Source of the DNA: Mesorhizobium_B sp963522145
GTDB lineage: Bacteria; Pseudomonadota; Alphaproteobacteria; Rhizobiales; Rhizobiaceae
Reading direction: 5' to 3'
Assembly: GCA_963522145.1 (NCBI GenBank)
Contig: CAUQXI010000003.1
Coordinates: 62,001-126,000, forward strand
DNA: 64,000 bases
The translations under genes were made by a program, and so were the position numbers. Below the pieces are notes generated by a model. The model searched no databases. It worked only from the letters and a program-made list of their open reading frames with translations, and had not been told where the DNA came from. This document shows, one piece after another, positions 33,355-43,285 of this stretch. Numbering within the stretch: the first letter of the stretch is position 1; every line of letters starts with the position of its first letter.

Positions 33355-35580
33355 ATGACATCGCCGCAAGGGGAAGTGCTCGACGATAAGCGCCTAAGTG
33401 CGGCAAGTTATGCTGCGCCTCAGTCGGATGTCGATGCGATCGTTGTCGGGCAGCATGGGGACCCGTTTGCGGTGCTGGGTATGCATGAGGCCGGAAGCCG
33501 GTTCGTCGCGCGCGCCTTCGTGCCTCATGCGGAATTCCTTGCTGCGTTTACCCTCGGCGGAAAAAATCTGGGCGAGCTTTCACGCCGCCACGATGCAGGC
33601 TTCTTCGAGGGACCGGTTCCGATCGGGGAGCGCCAGCCGCTGAAGTTCCGCGCGCGCAATGCAGGCGGGGAGTGGTGGCTGACCGATCCGTTCTCCTTTG
33701 GTCCCGTGCTTGGTCCAATGGACGACTACTTCATCGCCGAAGGCTCGCATCTCCGCCTATTTGACAAGCTCGGCGCGCATCTCATGAGCCACGAAGGCGC
33801 GTCGGGCGTCCACTTCGCGGTCTGGGCGCCGAACGCGCGCCGCGTTTCGGTGGTGGGAGACTTCAACGAATGGGACGGCCGCCGCCACGGCTTGCGGCTT
33901 CGCAAGGATATCGGCGTGTGGGAAACCTTTATTCCCGACATCGAGGCTGGACGCGCCTACAAATACGAGATCATCGGGGCGGATGGCGCGCCGCAGCCGC
34001 TGAAGGCCGACCCCTTCGCCTTCCGTTCGGAGTTTCGGCCCAATACGGCATCCGTCACCGACTGTCCTCCCGCGCATGAGTGGGGTGACGAGGATCACCG
34101 CGCCCACTGGCGCGAGGTCGATGCGCGCCGCCAGCCGATCTCGATCTATGAGGTCCATGCCGGCTCATGGCAGCGGGATGACAGCGGATCGTTCCTGACA
34201 TGGGACGAACTGGCGGAACGCCTGATCCCCTACGCGGTGGATATGGGCTTCACGCATATCGAGTTCCTGCCGGTTTCAGAGCACCCCTACGATCCATCAT
34301 GGGGCTACCAGACGACCGGTCTCTTCGCGCCATCTGCCCGCTTCGGCGAGCCGGAAGGTTTCGCGCGCTTCGTGGATGGCGCGCACCGCGCGGGCCTTGG
34401 CGTAATCCTCGACTGGGTGCCGGCGCATTTTCCGACAGACGCGCATGGGCTCGCCCGCTTCGACGGAACGGCGCTTTATGAGCATGCCGATCCGCGGAAG
34501 GGCTTTCATCCCGACTGGAACACGCTCATCTATAATTTCGGCCGACGCGAGGTCCTGTCCTTTCTCGTCAACAATGCCCTGTTCTGGGCGGAGAAATACC
34601 ACATCGACGGCCTTCGCGTGGATGCGGTGGCCTCCATGCTCTACCTCGACTATTCGCGGAAGCACGACGAGTGGATTCCCAATGAGCAGGGCGGGCGCGA
34701 GAACTGGGAGGCGGTGCGCTTCCTCCAGGACATGAACAAGGCCGTCTACGGTGCGCATCCCGGCATCATGACGATCGCCGAGGAATCCACCTCCTGGCCG
34801 AAGGTCTCTCAGCCCGTGCATGAGGGCGGCCTAGGCTTCGGCTTGAAGTGGAACATGGGCTTCATGCACGACACGCTCCAATATCTCGGGCGTGAGTCGA
34901 TCTACCGGAAGCATCATCACGGCGAGATCACCTTCGGCCTCGTCTATGCCTTCAGCGAGAACTTTGTGCTGCCGCTCAGTCATGACGAGGTGGTGCATGG
35001 CAAGGGATCGCTGCTTGCCAAGATGTCCGGCGACGACTGGCAGCAATTCGCGACTCTGCGCGCCTATTACGGCTTCATGTGGGGCTACCCCGGCAAGAAG
35101 CTGCTCTTCATGGGACAGGAGTTCGCCCAACGCCGCGAATGGGCCGAGGCGCGTGCGCTGGATTGGTGGCTGCTCGACGCACCTGCCCACGACGGCGTGC
35201 GCCAGCTGGTGCGCGATCTCAACGGCATCTATCGCGACACGCCCGCGCTGCATGCCCGCGACTGCGAGCCCGAGGGTTTCAACTGGCTGATCGCCGATGA
35301 CAGCGAAAACTCGGTGTTCGCCTGGCTGCGGTTGGCTCCGGGCGAGAAGCCGGTGGCGGTGGTCACGAACTTCACGCCGGTTCCTCGGGAAAACTATCGT
35401 ATCCCCTTGCCACAGAAGGGAAAGTGGCGCGAAATTATCAACACGGATGCCGGGATCTATGGGGGCTCGGGCCAAGGCAATGGAGGCGCGATCGAGGCGT
35501 TCGATGCGGACGGAGGAGGTGCCGCCGCATGGCTCGCCTTGCCGCCGCTCGCAACGTTGATGTTCGAGTTCGATGCATAA
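33355..35580 (+). CDS. glgB: 1,4-alpha-glucan branching enzyme
   Basis: Introduces alpha-1,6 branches into glycogen. 741 residues: two N-terminal carbohydrate-binding modules (about 20-230; WAPNARRVSVVGDFNEWDG), a GH13 barrel (about 245-610) with the nucleophile Asp in GLRVDAVASMLYLDYSR, the acid Glu in IAEESTSWP and the third Asp in LSHDEVVHGKGSLL, then a C-terminal beta domain. Begins 110 bases after glgP, with AGGAGGG upstream. Confidence 0.97.
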   Translation: MTSPQGEVLDDKRLSAASYAAPQSDVDAIVVGQHGDPFAVLGMHEAGSRFVARAFVPHAEFLAAFTLGGKNLGELSRRHDAGFFEGPVPIGERQPLKFRARNAGGEWWLTDPFSFGPVLGPMDDYFIAEGSHLRLFDKLGAHLMSHEGASGVHFAVWAPNARRVSVVGDFNEWDGRRHGLRLRKDIGVWETFIPDIEAGRAYKYEIIGADGAPQPLKADPFAFRSEFRPNTASVTDCPPAHEWGDEDHRAHWREVDARRQPISIYEVHAGSWQRDDSGSFLTWDELAERLIPYAVDMGFTHIEFLPVSEHPYDPSWGYQTTGLFAPSARFGEPEGFARFVDGAHRAGLGVILDWVPAHFPTDAHGLARFDGTALYEHADPRKGFHPDWNTLIYNFGRREVLSFLVNNALFWAEKYHIDGLRVDAVASMLYLDYSRKHDEWIPNEQGGRENWEAVRFLQDMNKAVYGAHPGIMTIAEESTSWPKVSQPVHEGGLGFGLKWNMGFMHDTLQYLGRESIYRKHHHGEITFGLVYAFSENFVLPLSHDEVVHGKGSLLAKMSGDDWQQFATLRAYYGFMWGYPGKKLLFMGQEFAQRREWAEARALDWWLLDAPAHDGVRQLVRDLNGIYRDTPALHARDCEPEGFNWLIADDSENSVFAWLRLAPGEKPVAVVTNFTPVPRENYRIPLPQKGKWREIINTDAGIYGGSGQGNGGAIEAFDADGGGAAAWLALPPLATLMFEFDA

Positions 35581-35602
35581 GAGTTAGTCGGGGAGGAATT
35601 GC

Positions 35603-36868
35603 ATGAATGGACACAGCAAGAGCCCGCCGCTGGCGCGTGACGCCATGGCGTATGTGCTGGCAGGCGGACGCGGAAGCCGCCTGAAGGAACTGACGGACAG
35701 GCGCGCCAAGCCCGCGGTTCATTTCGGCGGCAAGACGCGGATCATCGACTTCGCGCTATCTAACGCGATCAACTCAGGTATTCGCCGGATCGGCGTTGCT
35801 ACCCAGTACAAGGCGCACTCGCTGATCCGTCATCTCCAGCGCGGATGGAATTTTCTTCGACCCGAGCGGAACGAGAGCTTCGACATCCTTCCGGCCAGTC
35901 AGCGTGTGTCTGAAACGCAGTGGTATGAGGGAACGGCCGATGCGGTGTTCCAGAACATCGACATCATCGAATCCTACACGCCCGAATTCATGGTCATCCT
36001 TGCGGGCGACCATATCTACAAGATGGACTACGAGTCGATGCTGCAGCAGCACGTCGACTCGAAGGCCGATGTGACGGTGGGTTGCCTCGAAGTGCCGCGC
36101 ATGGAGGCAACAGGATTCGGCGTGATGCATGTGGACGAAAGCGACCGCATCATCTCCTTCATCGAGAAGCCGGCGGACCCGCCCGCCATCCCCGGCCAGC
36201 CGGGCGTCGCGCTCGCTTCGATGGGCATCTATGTCTTCAAGACGGACTTCCTGATGGACCAGCTCCGTCGTGATGCTGCCACGGAAGGATCGAGCCGGGA
36301 TTTCGGCAAGGACATCATTCCTTACATCGTCGACCACGGGAAAGCGCAGGCGCATCGCTTCGCGCAATCCTGCGTCCGCTCGTCATTCGAGCGCGAGGCC
36401 TATTGGCGCGACGTGGGAACGGTGGATGCGTATTGGGAAGCCAATATCGACCTGACAGACATCACGCCGGAACTCGACCTCTACGACCGAGAGTGGCCGA
36501 TCTGGACCTATGCGGAGATCAAGCCTCCGGCGAAATTCGTCCATGATGTGGACGGAAGGCGCGGCTCGGCGGTTTCCTCGCTCGTCGCGGGCGACTGCAT
36601 CATATCCGGCGCAAGCCTGCGCCGAAGCCTGATCTTCACGGGCGCACGCATCAATTCCTACTCCCATCTCGACGATGCGGTGGTATTGCCCGACTGCACG
36701 ATCGGGCGTGGCTCACGGCTGACGCGCGTGGTGATCGATCATGGCGTGAAGATCCCGGAAGGCCTGGTGGTGGGCGAGGATCCGCAATTTGATGCGCAGC
36801 GGTTCCGCGTGTCCGAAAAGGGGATCTGCCTGATCACGCAGGACATGATCGACCGTCTGGGTCACTGA
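35603..36868 (+). CDS. glgC: Glucose-1-phosphate adenylyltransferase (ADP-glucose pyrophosphorylase)
   Basis: Makes ADP-glucose, the committed and allosterically controlled step of glycogen synthesis. 421 residues: nucleotidyltransferase domain with VLAGGRGSRLKELTDRRAKPAVHFGGK and ILAGDHIYKMDYE, the sugar-phosphate loop FIEKP, and a left-handed beta-helix C-terminal domain (GASLRRSLIFTGARI, DCTIGRGSRL). Lies 22 bases after glgB, with GGGGAGGAA before the ATG. Confidence 0.97.
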   Translation: MNGHSKSPPLARDAMAYVLAGGRGSRLKELTDRRAKPAVHFGGKTRIIDFALSNAINSGIRRIGVATQYKAHSLIRHLQRGWNFLRPERNESFDILPASQRVSETQWYEGTADAVFQNIDIIESYTPEFMVILAGDHIYKMDYESMLQQHVDSKADVTVGCLEVPRMEATGFGVMHVDESDRIISFIEKPADPPAIPGQPGVALASMGIYVFKTDFLMDQLRRDAATEGSSRDFGKDIIPYIVDHGKAQAHRFAQSCVRSSFEREAYWRDVGTVDAYWEANIDLTDITPELDLYDREWPIWTYAEIKPPAKFVHDVDGRRGSAVSSLVAGDCIISGASLRRSLIFTGARINSYSHLDDAVVLPDCTIGRGSRLTRVVIDHGVKIPEGLVVGEDPQFDAQRFRVSEKGICLITQDMIDRLGH

Positions 36869-36877
36869 GCGGCTGCG

Positions 36878-38308
36878 ATGCAGGTTCTGTCGGTCGCGTC
36901 CGAAATCTTTCCGCTGGTGAAAACCGGTGGGCTCGCCGACGTGGCCGGCGCTCTGCCGCTCGCGCTCCGCCGTCAGGGCGTGGAGATGCGCACGCTGCTG
37001 CCGGGTTATCCGGCGGTGATGAAGGCGCTTACGGGCGAAACAGTTCACTCCTATCCCGAGCTGTTCGGTGGCCCTGCTTCCCTGATCGCAGGCCACCTGG
37101 AAGGGCTCGACCTGCTGGTGCTCGATGCGCCGCATTTGTTCGACCGGCCGGGCGGCCCTTATGCCGATCGCGACGGCAATGACTGGCCTGACAACTGGCG
37201 GCGTTTCGCGGCGCTGAGCAAGGTGGGCGCGGAGGTTGGAACAGGCATTCTCGAGGGTTTCCGGCCCGACATCGTGCAGGTGCATGACTGGCAGGCCGCA
37301 CTGACGCTGGCCTATCTCCGATATGGTCGGGAGCCTGCGCCGCGCTCGGTCATCACCGTGCACAATCTCGCGTTTCAGGGGCAGTTCGGCTCGGACATCT
37401 TCCCGGCGCTCGGGCTGCCTCAAGCCGCGCTGTCCGTAGACGGCGTCGAATATTACGGTGGCGTGGGCTTCCTTAAGGCGGGGCTTCAAGCCGCGTCGGC
37501 GATCACGACGGTGAGCCCGACCTATGCGCAGGAAATCCGCTCGCCTGCCTTTGGAATGGGGCTGGACGGGTTGATCAATCATCGCGCCGGTGACCTTCAT
37601 GGCATCGTCAACGGCATCGACACAGATGTTTGGGATCCATCGCGCGACGCCCATCTGGCGGCGACCTATTCGGCGGATGCGCTCGCAGAGCGGCGGGTAA
37701 ACCGCGCTGCGGTCGAGGTCCGCTTCGATCTTTGGAGCAGCGACGCCCCAATCCTCGGCGTGGTCAGCCGCCTGACATGGCAGAAGGGTGTGGACGTCAT
37801 CGTTTCGCAGATGGACGCCATGGTGGCATCGGGCGCAAGGCTGGCGGTGCTGGGTTCAGGCGACCCGGCGCTTGAGGCAGCGCTTCTGGCGGGTGCCGCA
37901 AGGCATCGTGGGCGTGTCGGCATCGTGATCGGTTACGATGAGGCCTTGTCTCACCTGATCCAGGGCGGTGCGGACGTGATGTTCGTGCCGTCTCGCTTCG
38001 AGCCATGCGGCCTCACCCAGCTTTATGGCCTGCGCTATGGCTGCGTGCCGGCCGTGGCACGAACCGGCGGTCTGGCCGATACGGTGATCGACGCCAATGA
38101 AGCCGCGCTCGCCGCAGGCGTTGCCACGGGCTTCCAGTTCGCGCCCGACAATGGTGATGCGATGCTTCATGCCGTGCGTCGCATCGTGGCCGCCTACGGA
38201 GATGTTGATGGTTGGGCGGGCCTGATGCGCCAGGGCATGAAGGCCAATGTTTCATGGGACCGCAGCGCCGCGCGCTATGCCGCGCTGTTCCGCTCCCTTC
38301 TTTCGTGA
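36878..38308 (+). CDS. glgA: Glycogen synthase (GT5)
   Basis: Transfers glucose from ADP-glucose to the growing chain. 476 residues; N-terminal QVLSVASEIFPLVKTGGLADVAG has the KTGGL nucleotide-binding motif, and the C-terminal Rossmann domain has FVPSRFEPCGLTQLYGLRYG with the catalytic Glu and the VARTGGLADTV repeat of the motif. Starts nine bases after glgC. Confidence 0.97.
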   Translation: MQVLSVASEIFPLVKTGGLADVAGALPLALRRQGVEMRTLLPGYPAVMKALTGETVHSYPELFGGPASLIAGHLEGLDLLVLDAPHLFDRPGGPYADRDGNDWPDNWRRFAALSKVGAEVGTGILEGFRPDIVQVHDWQAALTLAYLRYGREPAPRSVITVHNLAFQGQFGSDIFPALGLPQAALSVDGVEYYGGVGFLKAGLQAASAITTVSPTYAQEIRSPAFGMGLDGLINHRAGDLHGIVNGIDTDVWDPSRDAHLAATYSADALAERRVNRAAVEVRFDLWSSDAPILGVVSRLTWQKGVDVIVSQMDAMVASGARLAVLGSGDPALEAALLAGAARHRGRVGIVIGYDEALSHLIQGGADVMFVPSRFEPCGLTQLYGLRYGCVPAVARTGGLADTVIDANEAALAAGVATGFQFAPDNGDAMLHAVRRIVAAYGDVDGWAGLMRQGMKANVSWDRSAARYAALFRSLLS

Positions 38309-38321
38309 AAGCAGGCGACGC

Positions 38322-39950
38322 ATGATCAGAACCGTCGAGACCACACCGTTCGATGACCAGAAGCCGGGCACATCCGGCCTGCGCAAGAAGGTGCCCGTGT
38401 TCCAGCAGGAGCACTATGCCGAGAACTTCATCCAGTCGGTGTTCAACAGCCTGGAAGGCTTCGAGGGACAGACGCTGGTGGTCGGCGGCGACGGCCGTTT
38501 CCTGAACCGCGAGGTGATCAACAAGGTCATCGCCATGGCGGCCGCCAACGGCTTCGGCCGCGTCGTGGTTGGGCAGGGCGGCATCCTGTCCACGCCGGCC
38601 GCATCGAACCTGATCCGCAAGCGCAAGGCGTTCGGCGGGATCATCCTGTCGGCCAGTCACAATCCCGGTGGGCCGCACGAGGATTTCGGCATCAAATATA
38701 ATATCGGCAATGGCGGGCCTGCGCCCGAGAAGATCACCGACGCGATCTTCGCCCGAACGAAAGCGATCACAAGCTACAAGATCAGCGAGATCGGCCCGGT
38801 CGATCTCGACCGTCGGGGCGAGACCGCTGCAGACGGCATGGTGATCGAAGTCGTTGATCCCGTATCCGACTACGCCGAGCTGATGGAAAGCCTGTTTGAT
38901 TTCGGGGCCATCAAGGCGATGTTCCGTTCGGGCTTCCGGATGGCCTTCGACGCCATGCATGCGGTAACCGGCCCCTACGCCAAGGAAATCCTGGAGCGGC
39001 GCTTGGGCGCGCCCGAGGGCACGGCGCGCAACTTCGTGCCGCTGGAAGATTTCGGCGGCCACCATCCCGATCCGAACCTCGTTCATGCCAAGGCGCTTTA
39101 CGACGAGATGATGGGACCGGATGCGCCGGACTTCGGCGCAGCGTCGGACGGCGACGGCGACCGCAACCTCATCATCGGACGCGGCATCTTCGTCACGCCG
39201 TCCGACTCGCTGGCGATGCTCGCCGCGAACGCGCATCTCGCACCCGGCTATCGCAACGGCCTCAAAGGCATCGCACGCTCCATGCCGACAAGCGGCGCGG
39301 CGGATCGCGTGGCGGAAAAACTCGGCATCGGCATCTATGAAACGCCGACGGGCTGGAAGTTCTTCGGCAATCTGCTGGATGCCGGCCTCGCCACGATCTG
39401 CGGTGAGGAAAGTGCGGGCACCGGCTCCGACCACGTGCGCGAGAAGGACGGGTTGTGGGCCGTGCTGCTGTGGCTCAACGTGCTGGCTGCGCGAGGCGAC
39501 AGCGTCAAGGATATCGTGACGGCGCACTGGGCAAGCTTTGGGCGCAATTATTACTCCCGCCACGATTACGAAGGCGTGGAAACCGAGGCTGCGAACAAGC
39601 TGATGGATGGCTTGCGCGGTCAGCTCTCTTCGCTGCCGGGAAGCCGGATCAACGGGATGATCGTGGCTGCGGCCGACGACTTCGCCTACCACGACCCGGT
39701 GGACGGCTCGGTAAGCCGCAATCAGGGTATCCGCATCCTGTTTGAGGGTGGCAGCCGAGTGGTGTTCCGCTTGTCGGGAACGGGGACAAGCGGTGCAACG
39801 CTGCGTGTCTATATCGAGCGCTTCGAGCCCGATTCGGCAAAGCACGGCATCGACACACAGGAGGCGCTTGCCGATCTGATCCAGGCGGCCGAAGACGTGG
39901 CGCATATCAGGGAATTGACCGGCCGAGACGCGCCGACCGTGGTCACCTGA
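38322..39950 (+). CDS. pgm: Phosphoglucomutase (alpha-D-glucose phosphate-specific)
   Basis: Interconverts glucose-1-phosphate and glucose-6-phosphate, connecting glgP and glgC with glycolysis. 542 residues from ATG 38322 (MIRTVETTPFDDQKPGTSGL). The phosphoserine is in ILSASHNPGGPHEDFGIKYN, the metal loop is DGDGDRNLI and the sugar-binding loop is GEESAGTGSDH. Starts 13 bases after glgA; the frame is open a little upstream but overlaps glgA. Confidence 0.96.
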   Translation: MIRTVETTPFDDQKPGTSGLRKKVPVFQQEHYAENFIQSVFNSLEGFEGQTLVVGGDGRFLNREVINKVIAMAAANGFGRVVVGQGGILSTPAASNLIRKRKAFGGIILSASHNPGGPHEDFGIKYNIGNGGPAPEKITDAIFARTKAITSYKISEIGPVDLDRRGETAADGMVIEVVDPVSDYAELMESLFDFGAIKAMFRSGFRMAFDAMHAVTGPYAKEILERRLGAPEGTARNFVPLEDFGGHHPDPNLVHAKALYDEMMGPDAPDFGAASDGDGDRNLIIGRGIFVTPSDSLAMLAANAHLAPGYRNGLKGIARSMPTSGAADRVAEKLGIGIYETPTGWKFFGNLLDAGLATICGEESAGTGSDHVREKDGLWAVLLWLNVLAARGDSVKDIVTAHWASFGRNYYSRHDYEGVETEAANKLMDGLRGQLSSLPGSRINGMIVAAADDFAYHDPVDGSVSRNQGIRILFEGGSRVVFRLSGTGTSGATLRVYIERFEPDSAKHGIDTQEALADLIQAAEDVAHIRELTGRDAPTVVT

Positions 39951-39999
39951 CGACAGAGCCTGCTATGTCCGCCTGTCACTGAGATTAGGGCAGATCGGC

Positions 40000-41985
40000 A
40001 TGAAGAACGGCAATCTGTTTCCTGGCGCTACGCGGGAAGACGCCGGCGTGCTCTTCGGAGTCCGCTCGGGAACGGCGACTCGGGTCTGGGTCTCGCTGTT
40101 CGATGATGCGGGCGAGCGCGAAACGGAAAGGGTCGAACTGGCCCGCGAGGATGAAACGCTTTTCAGCGGGCATGTATCGGGGCTGAAGGCAGGCGCCCGC
40201 TACGGCTTTCGCGCGGATGGTCGCTATGATCCGTCGTCCGGCTTCTGGTTCGATCCCGACAAGCTGCTGACCGATCCCTTCGCCAAGGCGATCGACCGGC
40301 CCTACCACTATGATGCGCGGCTGGGCTCGCGGCGCGGGGAGGGGGCCGATACGGCAGCTTTGATGCCAAAAGCCATCGTCGTCGACGATCTGCCTGCTCT
40401 TCCGCTCGCACCGCCACGGTTTCCGCCCGGCGGCCTGATCTACGAGCTTGCCGTTCGGTCGTTCTCCATGCGGAACCCCGAAGTGCCGGCGGAAAAACGC
40501 GGCACGATCGCGGCGCTCGCGGAGCCGGCCGTGATCGCCCATCTGCGCAGGCTGGGCGTCTCTGCCGTGGAATTGCTGCCGATCGTGGCCTGGATGGACG
40601 AGCGGCATCTGCCGCCTCTCGGGCTCAGCAACGCCTGGGGATACAATCCAGTCAGCTTCATGGCGCTGGACCCTCGCCTGGCGCCCGGCGGCATGGCGGA
40701 GCTTCGCGACACGGTCGCGGCGCTTCATCGCGAAGGCATCGGCACGATCCTCGATGTTGTCTTCAACCATACGGCGGAAAGCGATGCGCAGGGCACCACG
40801 CTCTCGCTGCGCGGGCTCGATGCGCGGGCGTATTTTCGCCACGCGGCAGACGGTACGCTGATCAATGACACCGGCACCGGCAACACGCTGGCCTGCGACC
40901 ACCCGCAGGTGCACGAACTCGTTCTCGCGAGCCTGCGTCACTTCGTGGAGCAGGCAGGCGTGGACGGCTTCCGCTTCGACCTAGCGACGGTTCTCGGTCG
41001 AACCGCAACCGGCTTTGATGCTGATGGCGGACTGCTTCATGCCTTGCGCGCCGATCCCGTGATCGGCGGCCGCGTGCTGATCGCGGAGCCCTGGGACATC
41101 GGGCCGGGCGGCTACCGGCTCGGCCAGTTCGGCGCGCCGTTCGGCGAGTGGAACGACCGCTTCCGCGACGATGTCCGCCGCTTCTGGCGAGGCGACCGGG
41201 GGATGATCGGAACGCTCGCGACGCGGCTGGCCGGCTCGTTCGACTGCTTCACGGATGGCCCGGTCACGCGGAGCGTCAACTTCCTTGCTGCCCATGACGG
41301 CATGACGCTCTTCGACTGCACGGCCTATTCACAGAAGCACAACGAGGCCAATGGTGAAGCCAACCGCGACGGCCACAGCGAGAACCATTCCTGGAACAAC
41401 GGCGTTGAAGGGCCATCGAGCGACCCGGCTGTGCGCGACGCACGAGCGCAGGATGCCCGCGCCATGCTCGCCACCCTATTCGCGTCGCGCGGCGCGATCA
41501 TGCTGGCCGCAGGGGATGAGTGGGGTCGATCCCAGCACGGCAACAACAATGCCTATGCCCAGGACAACGAAGCCTTCTGGCTCGATTGGGAAGCGCGTGA
41601 CCACGGGCTGGAAGCCTATGTCGCCGAACTCGCTGTTCTGCGCGGCGCGTTTCCCGTGCTTGGCAGGACTGCCCGGCTGACGGGCGCGCAAGGCGCAGAT
41701 GGCCTGCCCGACGTCGGATGGATGAAAGAGGATGGCGGCGCGCTTGAACCGGCAGATTGGGACAACCCGGAACGGCGATGTCTCGCGATGCTTCTCAGCC
41801 TAGGTGCGGAGGGCGGCAGGCTGGCGGTCTGCGTGAACGGCGAGCGAGGGTCGGTTACCTTCAAGCTGCCGGCTCGGGATGGTTGGTCGTGGCGCCTACT
41901 GGTGGAAGAAGACACGCTTCTGGGAGAAGCGCCTTCCGTTCAAGGTCGAAGCGTCGGGTTTTTCCTGGAAGAACGCGACACTTGA
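40000..41985 (+). CDS. glgX: Glycogen debranching enzyme GlgX (isoamylase-type)
   Basis: Hydrolyses alpha-1,6 branches left after phosphorylase action. 661 residues: N-terminal CBM48 (about 12-110), GH13 barrel with DGFRFDLATVLGR (nucleophile), LIAEPWDIGPGGYRLGQF (acid) and NFLAAHDGMTLFD, and the GlgX-specific QDNEAFWLDWE. Closes the glgP-B-C-A-pgm-X cluster, starting 49 bases after pgm. Converges on the YihY gene. Confidence 0.95.
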   Translation: MKNGNLFPGATREDAGVLFGVRSGTATRVWVSLFDDAGERETERVELAREDETLFSGHVSGLKAGARYGFRADGRYDPSSGFWFDPDKLLTDPFAKAIDRPYHYDARLGSRRGEGADTAALMPKAIVVDDLPALPLAPPRFPPGGLIYELAVRSFSMRNPEVPAEKRGTIAALAEPAVIAHLRRLGVSAVELLPIVAWMDERHLPPLGLSNAWGYNPVSFMALDPRLAPGGMAELRDTVAALHREGIGTILDVVFNHTAESDAQGTTLSLRGLDARAYFRHAADGTLINDTGTGNTLACDHPQVHELVLASLRHFVEQAGVDGFRFDLATVLGRTATGFDADGGLLHALRADPVIGGRVLIAEPWDIGPGGYRLGQFGAPFGEWNDRFRDDVRRFWRGDRGMIGTLATRLAGSFDCFTDGPVTRSVNFLAAHDGMTLFDCTAYSQKHNEANGEANRDGHSENHSWNNGVEGPSSDPAVRDARAQDARAMLATLFASRGAIMLAAGDEWGRSQHGNNNAYAQDNEAFWLDWEARDHGLEAYVAELAVLRGAFPVLGRTARLTGAQGADGLPDVGWMKEDGGALEPADWDNPERRCLAMLLSLGAEGGRLAVCVNGERGSVTFKLPARDGWSWRLLVEEDTLLGEAPSVQGRSVGFFLEERDT

Positions 41986-42035
41986 CGATCAAGGACATCG
42001 CAAGGTCAGGACCATCATCCGCGACCAGATGCCTC

Positions 42036-43058
42036 TCAGGATCGTCGGCCGCGGATCGCGCGCACAGCTTCTGAGACCGCCACCGCGATGCCCATTCCAA
42101 GCAGTGACGGCCGTCCGCGGACAGGGTTCCTGCGCACCGGCATTTTTACAGACCGCGCGGCCGCCGAAGAGGAAGCCGGAGCCGGCGTGTCGGACTGTGT
42201 CGCTTCCGGCGTGTCCTGCCGGCTGCCGTGAGCAAGCGAGTAGGCATGGGTGAACTCGGCGCCGAGCAGGAAGATCAGCGACGAGTAGTAGACCCAAAGC
42301 AGAATGATGATGAGCGCACCCGCCGCGCCGTAGGAGGACGCGACCGTGCTCGAACCCAGATACCAGCCGATCAGCGACTTGCCGATCGAGAAAAGGATCG
42401 CGGTGACGAGAGCACCGGTCCAGACATCGCGCCATTCAAGATGCAGGTCGGGCAGCACCTTGTAGATTGCGGCAAACAGCACCGTAATAAGCGCGAGCGA
42501 GATCACCTCGTTGATGATCGCGAGGATCACGTCGCCGAACGGGAGGTAAGCGTTCAGGAAGCCTCCCAGCGCCGAGATGCCGGCGCTTACCGCGAGCGAT
42601 ACGATCAGGAGGAAGCCGAGCGAGGCAACGAGGCCGAGGCTGGCGGCGCGGGCACGCACAAGGCGGGACACGGTGCCGCCTTCCGGCTTGGCCTTCCAGA
42701 TCACGTTGAGCGAGGACTGCATTTCACCGAAGACGCCGGATGCGGTGATCAGAAGCGTCACGCCGCCGATAATGGTCGCCCAGATGCCGGAAGACTCATC
42801 GGACGCATCGGCGACCGCGCTCTGCAGAACGTCCGCGCTCTGGCTCCCCATGAGGCCAGTCAACTGTGATGCCAGGGCGTTTCGCGCCGCCTCCTCGCCG
42901 AAGACAAGCCCGGCAATGGCGATCACGAGCAGGAGGATGGGCGCCAGCGAGGTCACGGCGAAGAAGGCCATGGCCGCGCCTCGGCTCAGCGCCTCATCCT
43001 CGATGAAGCCGGACACGCTGTCCTTGAGCAGACTCCACGCTTGCGAAAACATCGTCAT
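42036..43058 (-). CDS. YihY/BrkB-family inner-membrane protein
   Basis: 340 residues if ATG 43058 is used; ATG 43085 would add nine, and the frame reaches 43181. About six membrane helices, beginning with FIEDEALSRGAAMAFFAVTSLAPILLLV and ending with GALIIILLWVYYSSLIFLLGAEFTHAYS, both hallmarks of YihY (once misnamed RNase BN). An Ala/Ser/Pro-rich tail of about 60 residues is cytoplasmic. Function of the family is unsettled. It may be driven by the EcfG-like promoter at 43143-43167. Confidence 0.9.
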   Translation of the reverse strand: MTMFSQAWSLLKDSVSGFIEDEALSRGAAMAFFAVTSLAPILLLVIAIAGLVFGEEAARNALASQLTGLMGSQSADVLQSAVADASDESSGIWATIIGGVTLLITASGVFGEMQSSLNVIWKAKPEGGTVSRLVRARAASLGLVASLGFLLIVSLAVSAGISALGGFLNAYLPFGDVILAIINEVISLALITVLFAAIYKVLPDLHLEWRDVWTGALVTAILFSIGKSLIGWYLGSSTVASSYGAAGALIIILLWVYYSSLIFLLGAEFTHAYSLAHGSRQDTPEATQSDTPAPASSSAAARSVKMPVRRNPVRGRPSLLGMGIAVAVSEAVRAIRGRRS

Positions 43059-43142
43059 CCCCACGCTTGAGAGTTCCGGCACCATCCCCGCGCCATGTCG
43101 ATAAGTGGGCAGGAGCGTTCTTCCGGCAATAGCAGCCCCCGC

Positions 43143-43167
43143 AACGTCTGCAACCACTCGCACTTCC
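43143..43167 (-). promoter_or_regulatory. EcfG (RpoE2)-like promoter upstream of yihY, one mismatch
   Basis: Read on the minus strand: GGAAG (complement of 43163-43167), 16 bases, then CGTT (complement of 43143-43146). The general-stress sigma factor consensus in alphaproteobacteria is GGAAC - 16/17 - CGTT, so there is one mismatch, in the -35. It lies about 60-85 bases before the candidate yihY starts. Prediction only. Confidence 0.4.
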
Positions 43168-43216
43168 TTTAGTCCGTTCAAACTAGGAATGACTGCAGTA
43201 AATCGACCCGACCTCT

Positions 43217-43241
43217 GGAACCCTCCCTATACGCCGCAGTT
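43217..43241 (+). promoter_or_regulatory. EcfG (RpoE2)-like promoter upstream of the DUF4142 gene
   Basis: GGAAC at 43217-43221, 16 bases, then AGTT at 43238-43241. It meets the shorter RpoE2 definition GGAAC-N18/19-TT exactly and the longer one with one mismatch. It predicts a transcription start near 43248 and a leader of about 38 bases to ATG 43286. Confidence 0.55.
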
Positions 43242-43285
43242 GCGACAGACCGGCCGTAGAGGTCGACAACTTGAGAGGAACCTCC

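Noticed and set aside
38013..39905. Long open frame (630 codons) antisense to glgA/pgm
   Set aside because: It mirrors the high-GC codon pattern of the real genes on the other strand, has no motif, and pgm is unmistakable.
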